Of a stretch of DNA of 36,411 nucleotides, positions 1-10,000 are shown in pieces. A model generated the notes under the pieces. The model saw only the letters and a list, made by a program, of their open reading frames with translations. It did no database searches and was not told the DNA's origin. Both the position numbers and the translations under genes were made by a program. The DNA lies in the IMG/VR virus record IMGVR_UViG_3300022198_004043, positions 1 through 36,411 of that record; one strand, written 5' to 3'. The stretch comes from a virus. Position 1 is the first letter of the stretch. Each line of letters begins with the position of its first letter.

Positions 1-2243
1 TTAAGGAATTCAAACCCGCCATTAGATACTCTATTGCCAGTGAACCTCCATAGACCACCATTAGCATCCTTCAGTAACTGGTAATCTTTAGGTTCCTTCC
101 AAGACTTAAGCATAGATTTGATTTGGGTATTATACTTCTCTGCGTTAGCGTTACCCTTAAATTTCATGTTAGACAAAAGAATATCAATATTATTGATTTC
201 ATCTTTATCCAATTCATGATTATAACCCTTAATATACTTAACAAGACGGTCATTAAATCTCTTAATCTCTGGAGATTTCACAATACCTGATTCATCAAGA
301 ATAGAAGTGATTTTGTTTATAGCATCCTGAGAGGTGCCATTATCATCATTATGGACTTCCATAATGCTGTTATACACATAATTCATCAGATCATTATGCT
401 TATCTTCTTCCTCTTTCCGTAGACGCTCAATCTCTTCCTTCTTCCTACTCTTAAATGTCACTTCCCCATTTTTGTAACTAATTAAATGAGTATCTGTTTC
501 TGCTCCAAGTGCTCTGGAGAGTTGAGCAATTGCCTCTTGGGTATAAATAGCATTATCCTCATCCACATATATAGCACCTGTAAACCCGTTAGCATCCAGG
601 ATTTTCTTAGCATTGGACTTACTAAGACTCGGGGATTTCATTTCCCGAATAGAGCTGATTGCCTGACTGCCCTCATACTCAACTTTTGTGGATTCCAAAT
701 TTATAGATTCCACAGGAATTCCAATATTCGCTCCTATGGAACCTGCATTCAAATATGCCTTCCCATCCTTTATGTTTTTGATCTGACCATTCAGAATCAT
801 TCCATTATCTTCATAGGAGACATAATCCCCTATCTCAAGCCCACCATACACACTCTTTTTGTCATATGGCATAAGGACATGATTAGCGACCGATATAAGC
901 ACACCGGTATCCAGCCTTACCTCCGACTGACCATCTTTCAATGGCTTAATATATGTGGCAGTCTCATTTTGTCCCGCTAATTGATATGTGGCACCTATCT
1001 GAAACCTCTGTGGCGTGGGGCGAGACTGTTCTTCATGGTACTGCTCACCCCTCTCAAGCCTTTCTATATCCTCCTGAACCTCTGCCTCAACAGAAGCCAG
1101 AGCACTCTCATTGATGGTCTCATCTGCTGGATTATGAAAACCCTCAATCAAGCTGGCCTGCATACCTCCAACTGCCCCCAGGATTCCGGCATCAATGAGC
1201 ATCTTCTTCTCTTCGTGACTGAGAGCCTGCCAAGTCATCTCCTCGCCCTTGGCATACTTCTCTGCCATAAGGTTCACAAACTCCTGTGCATACTCTGTCC
1301 CTCCTTCGATCACCATGTTCTTTGGCAGTGATCGGACAAACCTCCACCAGTACTGCGACCCGGGATTTCCGGTCTTGGTGATAAAATTCTTCAGTACCAT
1401 GGATGGGAGAATTGAATCCATCGACCCAGACACTGCACCCCCCATAAGTGCTGCTGCACGAGCATCTTCAAGTGGAACATAATCCTCGTGATTCTCATCC
1501 AACTCTGTGTACGGCAACAGTGACCCATAAATCTCACCAGCATTCATCCCCACACTATTCAATGCCGTGCCAGCAAACATACCATTCAAGGCCCATTGCT
1601 GCTCAATCCATTGCCGTTGATTGACACTCCTCATCTTCCCGTCTGGCATCCGGCGAAGAATCATTTTATCCTTCGGGATGTCCTTTGTCACAATCTTACT
1701 GACGTTTTTGGACAGGCTGGAGAATGTCTTTCCTGCTACCAAACTCTCAAGAAGTGATGCACCCGCTTGGCCGGATACTGACATCGCACCACGAATCGAT
1801 TCATCCAAACGATCAAACCCCCACCTTACATCGGTTGGTGATGTTATGGTTGGCTTGTATTTGCTCGCTTGATCTCTCAGTGAGGATGCCACTCCAGTCA
1901 ACCAATCATGGACTCCCATAGTCGGCTCTTGTGCGAATGGCATCGCTGCAAAATCGAATCCAGAGCTTACCAACCCAAGACCAGACATAGCAAGCCCCTT
2001 ACCAAACTCCCTGGCGTACCCAGTCGGACCCCTCATGTCCTCACCTGGGGCATTTACCACATCCAAATACTCATTCCTAAATGTTGGATATTTTGCCAGA
2101 TCAACCCCTTTGGATCTGGCCAGTTCCCCGAGCCTCCTGATAAGCTCACTGTCGGGAACCAATGTTAAGTCTTCTCCCTGTGCCTTTAACTGCGTCTTGT
2201 ATGCATGTAGCTGGGGAGATTGTTGCTTGAACTCATTTGGCAT
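1..2243 (-). CDS. Large internal virion (ejection-type) protein, C-terminus cut by window edge
   Basis: The frame is open from an ATG at 2243 to the window edge with no stop, giving about 747 residues of an incomplete protein. I see no catalytic motif. The N-terminal third is rich in Gly, Ala and Ser, with hydrophobic stretches such as KGLAMSGLGLVSSGFDF and AALMGGAVSGSM, followed by EGGTEYAQEFVNLMAEKYAKG. Alternating glycine-rich helices and an EGGTE-like motif are common in very large phage virion proteins thought to be ejected with DNA. Around residues 595-625 there is a charged, probably coiled-coil run (SRKKEEIERLRKEEEDKHN). It is the most promoter-distal gene visible in the late operon, 19 bases after the previous stop. 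The role as an ejection protein is inferred from composition and position; a polyvalent-type protein with an enzymatic domain beyond the edge is possible. Confidence 0.6.
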   Translation of the reverse strand, partial: MPNEFKQQSPQLHAYKTQLKAQGEDLTLVPDSELIRRLGELARSKGVDLAKYPTFRNEYLDVVNAPGEDMRGPTGYAREFGKGLAMSGLGLVSSGFDFAAMPFAQEPTMGVHDWLTGVASSLRDQASKYKPTITSPTDVRWGFDRLDESIRGAMSVSGQAGASLLESLVAGKTFSSLSKNVSKIVTKDIPKDKMILRRMPDGKMRSVNQRQWIEQQWALNGMFAGTALNSVGMNAGEIYGSLLPYTELDENHEDYVPLEDARAAALMGGAVSGSMDSILPSMVLKNFITKTGNPGSQYWWRFVRSLPKNMVIEGGTEYAQEFVNLMAEKYAKGEEMTWQALSHEEKKMLIDAGILGAVGGMQASLIEGFHNPADETINESALASVEAEVQEDIERLERGEQYHEEQSRPTPQRFQIGATYQLAGQNETATYIKPLKDGQSEVRLDTGVLISVANHVLMPYDKKSVYGGLEIGDYVSYEDNGMILNGQIKNIKDGKAYLNAGSIGANIGIPVESINLESTKVEYEGSQAISSIREMKSPSLSKSNAKKILDANGFTGAIYVDEDNAIYTQEAIAQLSRALGAETDTHLISYKNGEVTFKSRKKEEIERLRKEEEDKHNDLMNYVYNSIMEVHNDDNGTSQDAINKITSILDESGIVKSPEIKRFNDRLVKYIKGYNHELDKDEINNIDILLSNMKFKGNANAEKYNTQIKSMLKSWKEPKDYQLLKDANGGLWRFTGNRVSNGGFEFL

Positions 2244-2262
2244 AGTTTAATATGTAAACGCT

Positions 2263-3936
2263 TTATTTGGTGGCAGATTTTGAGTCAGAATGGGCCTTGT
2301 AGATATCATAGGCAAACCACAATAAACTTGCCGCAGCAATACCCCATCCAACAGGCCCACCCACAAGCCCTCCCGCAAGCCTTCCTCCCATCTGTTTCGC
2401 ACCCTGGAGTCCAGCCTTCGCAACCACTCTGCCTGTCAAGGAGGCCATCTGTCCAGTAGCCTTTTTACCAGCATGCTTTTGGTAAAGTTTCGTAAGTTCT
2501 TTTTGCAGAACCTTGTCGCTCTTAAGCAGTCTGGCACCTTTCTTATCATTGGCAAGCAAATTTTTCAACTCTTCTACAGCCTGCTGATTGGTTGCCCCCT
2601 GAGGCAGGGTGACGTTATTACCCTTAAGAACATTCTTGGCAAAATTACCAATATCATCCAACTCAGCACCACTTATCTTTGTAGGAAAATCTGGAGTGCG
2701 TCTCACCATTTCTGTAAATGCCTTAACTTGCCCTCCTTTTATGAAGCTGCTTGCCGCTGAGTAGGCGGTTCCGCCTATTGTCGCTTTATGGATCGCATTC
2801 CCAATGTAATTGTGATCAACCGTTGCTGCGTCTGGGTCTTCTGGGTTCTTAAAAACACCCCCAATATCGACATTATCACTGCCTGCATCTGCATTGTCTG
2901 GGTTGCTATTAAGATCATTCCCACCCCCATTGTCAGTTAGCCTATAATTACTGGCAGGAAAGCTTTGAAAATTTACTGCCCCCTGGTTGTATAATGCCGT
3001 TTTTTGCCTGCTTATATCGTTCAACTGAGAAGTAAGGGAGTTCAATTGTGACCCTCTCTCTTCTGCCCATCCAGAACTTATATTTGATCTTATCTGAGCA
3101 AGTGCGAGCGGGATATCATCTTTATCAATATCTTCAAGGCTCGTTAGACCCCTCATTTTAAGAAATTCACTGATTTTTGCGTCTCGATAATAATCAGGCA
3201 CTTTGCCACTAAGAAGATCGTTCATCTTAGTGTGAACATCCTGCTCTTTCCTATGTAAGGCGATAAGTGAATTATCATTGGCACTCGACCTAACTCTTGC
3301 GTTGTCGCCCATTGCATCTATGTCGCCACGAAAACCACGCTTTCGTGACTCCGTTCTCGCATCATGATCTGTGTTTAGCCTAACCTGTTCGCCAGTCGCC
3401 CTTGTGTTGGCAAGATTATTAACACCTTGCAGGGCCGTAACATCCAGTTGGTTTTGCCCCATTTTTTCAAGCCGTGCCAGCTCAAATGGAAGAGTTGCTT
3501 TAGCCTTTGCTATTTCAAGTGCGTTATTGTGAGTAGCAAGACCTCTGTCCATCTCATACGAAACCTGCTTCTCACTAAGGGCGTTTTCCCGCATGAGGCC
3601 ATAAAGGCGTTCCAGCCTAACCAGTTCATTAATATTTGCGTCCCTTGTGTCTTCCTGCCCATATCTATGAAGGATCTTATCACGATCCAATGTGTTCTCG
3701 TGAGTGCTATCTCCCTCTACAAGCTTATGCTTATGTAGCTGCTCATTCGTTTGCATATTAAGGGCGTTGATGAACTCCTGCTGCTGATTATTGAGCCTGG
3801 ACCTCAAAATAGCATTGCGGTCGGCTGCATGAGCTTGGTACGCATGTGCCGCAGCTTCGGGCACGGCTACCACCAGGGGATTAGACTGAGAAGATCTTAC
3901 ATGGATCCTATTTACAATGTCGGCTGCTGAACTCAT
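2263..3936 (-). CDS. Internal virion protein with C-terminal glycine-zipper membrane segment
   Basis: A 557-residue protein. The first ~330 residues are polar and helical (many Q, N, R, E), suggesting long coiled helices. A short Asn/Asp/Gly-rich linker (NGGGNDLNSNPDNADAGSDN) follows. The last ~45 residues contain a glycine-zipper hydrophobic stretch (GGRLAGGLVGGPVGWGIAAA, then SLLWFAYDIY) that could insert in a membrane. Soluble helices plus a membrane-active tail fits an ejection protein that helps DNA cross the host envelope, but this is inference. The start overlaps the stop of the upstream gene by one base (TAATG), so translation is probably coupled. No enzymatic motif was found. Confidence 0.6.
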   Translation of the reverse strand: MSSAADIVNRIHVRSSQSNPLVVAVPEAAAHAYQAHAADRNAILRSRLNNQQQEFINALNMQTNEQLHKHKLVEGDSTHENTLDRDKILHRYGQEDTRDANINELVRLERLYGLMRENALSEKQVSYEMDRGLATHNNALEIAKAKATLPFELARLEKMGQNQLDVTALQGVNNLANTRATGEQVRLNTDHDARTESRKRGFRGDIDAMGDNARVRSSANDNSLIALHRKEQDVHTKMNDLLSGKVPDYYRDAKISEFLKMRGLTSLEDIDKDDIPLALAQIRSNISSGWAEERGSQLNSLTSQLNDISRQKTALYNQGAVNFQSFPASNYRLTDNGGGNDLNSNPDNADAGSDNVDIGGVFKNPEDPDAATVDHNYIGNAIHKATIGGTAYSAASSFIKGGQVKAFTEMVRRTPDFPTKISGAELDDIGNFAKNVLKGNNVTLPQGATNQQAVEELKNLLANDKKGARLLKSDKVLQKELTKLYQKHAGKKATGQMASLTGRVVAKAGLQGAKQMGGRLAGGLVGGPVGWGIAAASLLWFAYDIYKAHSDSKSATK

Positions 3937-4631
3937 TACGCATTAAATTGTACACCTACACTATGCAGGTCATTTTTACGCTTATCGGCCCACAAGCTGC
4001 CACGATTGAATGGCCTCATCCGATCAACTCCCATTTGATCAAAGAAGCTATTGGCAAGGTCTGGAACCTTGGAATATGTGTCAAAAGTCTTTTGGCTCAA
4101 CCCCTCAAGCTCTCCAGCATTCTGAAGGTTGGCATTTGATGCAAGAGAGGCTGCGTTTTGGTTGCCCTGCAGGAAGGCATCTCCAAGCCCATCGGCAAAT
4201 GCAGTAGAGCTACCATTCTCGGCAAGGCCCATTCCGGAAGCCATATTGGCAATGCTGTTTGAGGTTTCTTGCTGGGCATTACTCACACCAACATTGGCAC
4301 CCTGATTTCGTGCTGCAATACGGGCATTTGCTGCGGCTGTCATGTCGCCAAATACGGAGTCAAGGTTGCCCAAAGTGTTCTGGTATGCAAGATCAGTAAA
4401 GGGATTCAACATGGAGGCATCTGCCCTACCCTGTGCAAGCACATCAGTTGCCTCAGGGTACATACCACCCATGCTGTTTACGAAATCCAGCAACCCAGCC
4501 TCTGAGGTCTTAAGGTCAGGTCCATACCTACCAGACCATGCGAATCTGTTCCGCAGAGCTTCCAATTGTGCTCTGGCGAGTTTCATGGCATCCTGATACA
4601 TGTCAGGCATTTTTGGACTAAAGATACCCAT
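3936..4631 (-). CDS. Small Ala/Asn/Gln-rich internal virion protein
   Basis: A 231-residue protein dominated by Ala, Asn, Gln, Ser and Gly (for example ANARIAARNQGANVGVSNAQ and GNQNAASLASNANLQNAGE), with no membrane segment or catalytic motif. This composition, and its place as the first of three co-linear virion-like genes, resembles the small internal core protein that precedes the large ejection proteins in podoviruses (a T7 gp14-like position). The similarity is positional and compositional; I do not recognise a family. It starts with ATG 3 bases after the upstream stop, with AGGA about 11 bases upstream. Confidence 0.55.
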   Translation of the reverse strand: MGIFSPKMPDMYQDAMKLARAQLEALRNRFAWSGRYGPDLKTSEAGLLDFVNSMGGMYPEATDVLAQGRADASMLNPFTDLAYQNTLGNLDSVFGDMTAAANARIAARNQGANVGVSNAQQETSNSIANMASGMGLAENGSSTAFADGLGDAFLQGNQNAASLASNANLQNAGELEGLSQKTFDTYSKVPDLANSFFDQMGVDRMRPFNRGSLWADKRKNDLHSVGVQFNA

Positions 4632-4634
4632 GGC

Positions 4635-5489
4635 TTAGTATTCCTGTATGCAGAGATTGAGTGTTTCTAAGTCTATAATATTGTGTCCATACCCTGGAGT
4701 TGCAATCACAAACCTGCAAAAACTATTGCGATTCTCAATAGTGACACCAAGGCCAAAACTACGGAACTGTGGCTGAGAATAACCATACCCACTGCACTCC
4801 ATAACGTAATTGTCTATAGTTTCAGAGAAATTCACCACATATCCACCCTTACTGACATACAAACTGCGATCCGGAAATATAGCTGATGGAATAGCACCGC
4901 CCAAATTCTGAAGCTTTTGGTTCAGGTAGCAGTCCTGGAAATTGCTTCCGTCACATATCAATTTCACACCATCCTTATAGATACTCAGAAGCACACTTGT
5001 ACCATCTCCGTTAATCTCAACATCTCCTATGGTGTACCTCGTGTCATAAAAACTAAGCTGCCCAGGCTTATCTGTCCCAGAGACAATAAACTCCACTCCA
5101 TTAAGATTTGAAAAAACACTACTGCCACCTTGCAAGATCAACTTACCTGACGGTGACGTGCCAGTAATCTTCATAGCAGCATGTGTACCCAGCTTCAGCG
5201 TTCCCGCAGCAACCGCTATCTTGTACTCCGGTGGGTCTGGAAGTGGATCCCAAAATGGAGGCTCGCTCAATCCACGAGAGGTCAGCACTTTTTTTGCGGT
5301 ACTTTGATCCGGCTTAAATTGCGATGCGACAATATTATTGATCTCTACTGGGGTAGCAGTACCTAATCCTGCGACATCAATTATGAGCGAGTTGATAGCA
5401 TCCTGTATGGTTTGCCAATTATCATCACCCTTCGAGTGATCCATCCCCGAATCTGTGTCACTCCTCTTGTGTAGCTCTATGGGTTCCAT
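4635..5489 (-). CDS. Tail appendage-like protein sharing an N-terminal module with the next gene upstream
   Basis: A 284-residue protein. Residues ~22-41 (DDNWQTIQDAINSLIIDVAG) match a segment at residues 22-41 of the 448-residue product upstream (DANWTSIESKINALISDVDK), suggesting a shared helical anchor. The rest (from ~90) is β-rich with Gly/Ser turns (GTLKLGTHAAMKITGTSPSG), as in small virion surface proteins. A proline-rich linker (SEPPFWDPLPDPPEY) separates the parts. Role inferred: an adsorption or decoration protein attached by its N-terminus. No catalytic motif was seen. It has an ATG start but no clear ribosome binding site, 34 bases after the upstream stop. Confidence 0.5.
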   Translation of the reverse strand: MEPIELHKRSDTDSGMDHSKGDDNWQTIQDAINSLIIDVAGLGTATPVEINNIVASQFKPDQSTAKKVLTSRGLSEPPFWDPLPDPPEYKIAVAAGTLKLGTHAAMKITGTSPSGKLILQGGSSVFSNLNGVEFIVSGTDKPGQLSFYDTRYTIGDVEINGDGTSVLLSIYKDGVKLICDGSNFQDCYLNQKLQNLGGAIPSAIFPDRSLYVSKGGYVVNFSETIDNYVMECSGYGYSQPQFRSFGLGVTIENRNSFCRFVIATPGYGHNIIDLETLNLCIQEY

Positions 5490-5523
5490 ACTGAATAAAT
5501 AAGACCCAATTTAATGCCACAGG

Positions 5524-6870
5524 TCAAGAGTATTTCAGGACTCTGAATGACAGAAACTTGGGTGGATTTGATGATTCACATTCTTCAAAATCAATGGGCA
5601 TAGAAGTGTTTCTGATAAGCCCATACTCTTCCTCTCTGCCAGGAAGTATTGACCAATTCACCACCCCTGTTTCACCAGGATCATTTTGCGTGGCAACGAA
5701 CACTACATGCTGATTACTGGACTCAACCGCAACCACAGTGAAGATCTCATCCTTGTCATGGGCATTATTTATTTCATCATGCAAACTGGCACTGCCATGA
5801 CTTTGCATATACGCCCTGTATTGAATTGCATTCTCATGCAAATTGGGCGATGGAATAATAGGAATCCCCCTGTCCCTATCCCAAAAGGCAACCACTGCAT
5901 CAACATCGCTTCCAGACTTATTGTATTGAGCATGCATCACATACAAACTCCTCCTTCCGCTACCAAGAAAAACAAAATTGCCCTCTACCTTCTTTTGGAA
6001 AACCAACAAAAAAACTGATGGGTGATACCTTTGATGCTCAAAGCCCTGGAAAACTGGCCTATAGAACAAATGCCCTCCAGGAACCCCGGAGCACTGGGCT
6101 ATCTCACCTGAAATAAAGGCGTTATTATTGAATGAAATACCTCCATCCAACTGTATAGTCTCCGTATTGGTTAGTGCACCCTCTTTGGTATAGTGCAATG
6201 AGGCCCAAAACGTCTCCTCCCCCTCAGGAACTCCAGTTATGTGCCGCCTGATATAGCACACTCTATTTGGAAAAAGATTTCCATTTTTTGTGTCTGAAAT
6301 AAAGCACACCCTATCCCCAGTATTGAACCTACTGAAGTCAACAAAGATCTGAGTTATATTGGGCTCCTTCTCCCACTTACTATTCTGGCGAAGCATGCCT
6401 ATTTCGCCTGCATACTCTCCTCCCTGTATTGACTTTACCCTATTGCCATCAACCACATCCAAGTGGGCAAACTTATAGAAGATATCTGGACTGCTCTCTC
6501 CATTTTTATGATTGTTTGATTTCTTTACCACCGGATTCAATATGGTCGGCTTTGTGCTGATATTGTGAGCTGCAGCCAATGGCACATATTCACCTCTCGC
6601 ATCCCAATCCTGGAATGATGGCAACCCGCTTTCACTGCCAACAAATATCTGCCCGTCCTCTCCTGCTGGCTGCAAATTCTTTGGATCCACCTCGATACTG
6701 CCATTGCCGTATATGATGATGTCAAGATTGCGTTTTTCAACTACCTTATCGACATCACTTATCAGAGCATTTATCTTTGATTCTATACTCGTCCAATTCG
6801 CATCGACTTGCTCATGTGTGAGCGATACGCTTGGCGATTCCGAATTCTTAAACAGATCTATTAAGTCCAC
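5524..6870 (-). CDS. Tail appendage / fibre-like protein
   Basis: A 448-residue protein starting at GTG 6870 with GGGAGG about 10 bases upstream, overlapping the preceding gene by 23 bases. The N-terminal helix (LTHEQVDANWTSIESKINAL) is shared with the 284-residue downstream product. At about residues 75-86 is FVGSESGLPSFQ, which resembles FVGDENSPVFQ in the 457-residue fibre-like protein at 11288-12661, so the two may share a short connector. The remainder is β-rich with many aromatic residues and no recognisable enzyme motif. I infer a host-contact or baseplate-appendage protein. Confidence 0.5.
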   Translation of the reverse strand: MDLIDLFKNSESPSVSLTHEQVDANWTSIESKINALISDVDKVVEKRNLDIIIYGNGSIEVDPKNLQPAGEDGQIFVGSESGLPSFQDWDARGEYVPLAAAHNISTKPTILNPVVKKSNNHKNGESSPDIFYKFAHLDVVDGNRVKSIQGGEYAGEIGMLRQNSKWEKEPNITQIFVDFSRFNTGDRVCFISDTKNGNLFPNRVCYIRRHITGVPEGEETFWASLHYTKEGALTNTETIQLDGGISFNNNAFISGEIAQCSGVPGGHLFYRPVFQGFEHQRYHPSVFLLVFQKKVEGNFVFLGSGRRSLYVMHAQYNKSGSDVDAVVAFWDRDRGIPIIPSPNLHENAIQYRAYMQSHGSASLHDEINNAHDKDEIFTVVAVESSNQHVVFVATQNDPGETGVVNWSILPGREEEYGLIRNTSMPIDFEECESSNPPKFLSFRVLKYS

Positions 6871-7057
6871 TATCTATTGCCTCCCTGAGTGATTGTATTA
6901 CTTCCTGAAGATGGACCCATTTTTCTTGCATGGCAACCTCATAGGCATCCGCTCCATCTGGATCAATTGCCCTTAACTTCGGAGGAAACTTTGGTAATCC
7001 GGAACTTAACTCCAGCATAACCACTCCGGCTTTTAATTCCTTTCGCCCAAGTGCCAT
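6848..7057 (-). CDS. Small tail-associated protein (69 aa), function unknown
   Basis: A 69-residue product with an ATG sharing its A with the stop of the very large upstream gene (TAATG), so it is very likely coupled to it. It has a hydrophobic/Pro-rich N-terminal half (VVMLELSSGLPKFPPKL) and a helical C-terminal half (EKWVHLQEVIQSLREAIDSG). The latter resembles the N-terminal helix of the two appendage proteins just downstream, so it could be a free-standing version of the same anchor helix. Small size leaves the function open, but tight packing and composition support a real gene. Confidence 0.55.
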   Translation of the reverse strand: MALGRKELKAGVVMLELSSGLPKFPPKLRAIDPDGADAYEVAMQEKWVHLQEVIQSLREAIDSGLNRSV

Positions 7058-10000
7058 TAGTGATTCTCCATTTCGATTGATCGTGAGAAAGTTCCCCTTG
7101 CCATCATGGTATAACCCAAGTACTTAAAATTCATGTTACCCTGTGAAGGAATCTCCATTCTCAACTGAAAGAATATGCCCTCCATGTGAAGGAATATTGC
7201 CCTATCTCCATCCCCTATATCAATTGTATCAAGCGTTGTATCCGGCTCATCCTCTCCCCACAAATACTTCTCATCCATATTGTAAGCCGAGTAAAAGCCC
7301 ACATCAAGAGTTTCACCGCCCTTAACATCCAAAGCCACCGTGTCGATTGTCTTATTATTAAGGCTATCCCCTAAATCTGTCATTCCATACTGAATTATGC
7401 CAACGAATGGCTTTAATGACTTCGTTACTGGATCATACATAAATGCACTGCCACGGACATGTCGGACTATTTCATTCAAACCGCCCTCAAGTGCCATAAT
7501 AAACCAGAATCCTCCATCCTCCTCAAATCGATGCATTGTGGTTGCTGCAAGAAACCTCAGTTCAGAGGTTGAGAATGTGTCATACTTGTAGTCATAACAA
7601 AGTGTGCCCTCGCCAGGAATTGACAAGTAATACTCAAAGTTTGATGGATTATTCACGGCAAATACCGCTTCCTTGTCTCCAGTGAAGTTCCTCCAAAAAG
7701 AGGAAGCTGCAACCGCCTTCATGGATACAACTGGATAAAATGCACCAACACTAATCTCATAAGGCCCATCATTGCCCCAGTAGATATGCTTATTGCCGAG
7801 GATATTCATTACGGAATTCGGGAATGTTGGGACAGCCTGACCAGTGTAGACAGTCTTCAATCCAAATGGAATCTGCGGATTGGTAGTCTTGCTCATTACG
7901 AAGATTCCATTCTTCCGATACCCAACCATGTAATCCCCAAGTGGCTCAAACTTATTGATGGCCGATCCGTCTTCTTGCCAGTCTTGATACCCCGCACCAA
8001 GAGAGAAGTCATACACATACACCCCTCCAATGTTCACGAATCTGCGAATCTCTGTGTCCAACGCATCACTGGACGCAAACGCATCAAGGACAAATTCCAT
8101 ACCCCATTCCGGCCTCCTGTCCATAATGAACATACCATGACCGCAATATGTGGAATCCCTGTAGGCTGGCACATAGACCCAGCCCCCTATTATATCCGAA
8201 TGCTCATCAATCAAGTCATCATCATACTCCTCGCCAAGACCCCAGTATATCCAATCATCTTCACCATCCGGCAAGTAAAACAATGCCCCCTGTTGAGTCT
8301 CGTACCAAGTTCCAGGATCTCCTTCGGATCCAGGAATCACAGTTCCTGTCGGCTCATTCCACTGATTGTGAACCTTATTCCCTGCAGTAAATTCCCCGCC
8401 CTCTTCTCTTATGATATTGGACACCTCCACGGTTCGTGATGGATCCTTTGCCCATATCCAAATCCAAGGCTCCTTTTCGGACACCCCGTAAGCGTGGCAA
8501 TCAATTACCTCACTCAAAACCGGATTATCCTGAATAAACTCAGCAAGACCAGCAAGGAATAATGCGGCTGCACGATCATTATCATAATCCTCATCAAGGA
8601 CAACGCCCTCGGACGCATGGAACTTTGCCGAAAAATCATACTCAACCTTCACCTCAAGCTCGCCAGTCGTATCCTTATCAAGCAGTAAAGTGATCTGATA
8701 ATTATGGTTGCTGGACTGGCTCACCCTACCCATCATTTCTCCACTCACTCCAATCAAATCATACGGACCCTTCACCCCTAAAATCTTGACTGGATTATTG
8801 AAGGCGTTGTCTATCTGATCAAGCTTCGGGCGACCATACAAAGCAAGGTACGCTTCCTCAATCTGAGCATCAGTTGCACCCCCTGTTGAGTTTGGAGTTA
8901 TAGTGCTTAGCCGAACATTTGTCTCTGCTCCTTCTTGGCCAGTTTCAGATGTCGCAATGGAAACATCAAAACCTCTGCCAGCAATCAGTGACTCCAATAT
9001 AAACCCACCCTGCACAGTCTTTGCCTTCACGATCCTGGAGTCTGCATTTATCTTACTCACCAGAAATCCAATAATCTCATCCTCTGACACCGACCAATGG
9101 ACATCATTTTCCTGTAGGACTCCATCATATGTATCGGTCTCAATGAGGTAGCTTTCCTCACTTATATCCACCCTAAAATACTCCTTCAGAGTAGGCACCA
9201 CAGTTGGCGGAGAGTATTGTATGCGAACACTAACTTCCTGCTTAACGCCACCTTGTATTATGGACTGGAACTCATCATGCAGGTTTGGTCTCATAATGAT
9301 CATATCCCTTATGGAGACAGGGATATCCACTATATTCTGAACGGGGCGACCTATCTGGATCTCTATAATCTCATCCACTCCATCACTCACCTCAACTGGG
9401 TAAAACTCCAGAGAGGCATCCTCAACAGGCTTCAGCTCACCATCATCCATTACACGAAGACCAGATACTTGCCCGAGGTTATTCAACCTCACCCTAATAT
9501 ATGGCCTCTCCACTGACTCGGACTCCATCGACAACCCAGTTGTTGATATGGAAACCGCATCGGTATCGTACCCTGCCCCAGGATCGGTAATCTTGTAACT
9601 CAGGCTGGTTCCATTCAGTGTTAGTGTTGCGGTTGCTCTCCTGCCGATATCATTCGCCAACTGAAACGTGTCATCAGATAAGATCACAACATAGTAATCA
9701 GATCCCACGCCCAAGCCAGACCCGCTACCGATATCAACAATCCTAATACGCTCTCCGTCGTCCAAACCATGTTCTTTTTTGTAAAATATGTTTGATACTG
9801 CCGATATACCCTCAATCACAGTATTGCTTGAATTCTTCAGATCCAACCTTGCACCATTGATGCCTGCAAGCGGGATATACACTGGATCTCCTACACTAAA
9901 TGTTGCCCCTATTCCACCTACCTTACCTGCGTCATGCTTCAGCTTAAATCTGGCACTGCCCTTTTGGATGCTACCCTCAAACCCCTGCTCATAAAGCCAT

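Noticed and set aside
7786-8439. Plus-strand 217-residue open frame
   Set aside because: Lies wholly inside the large tail protein gene, low-complexity composition and no start signals.
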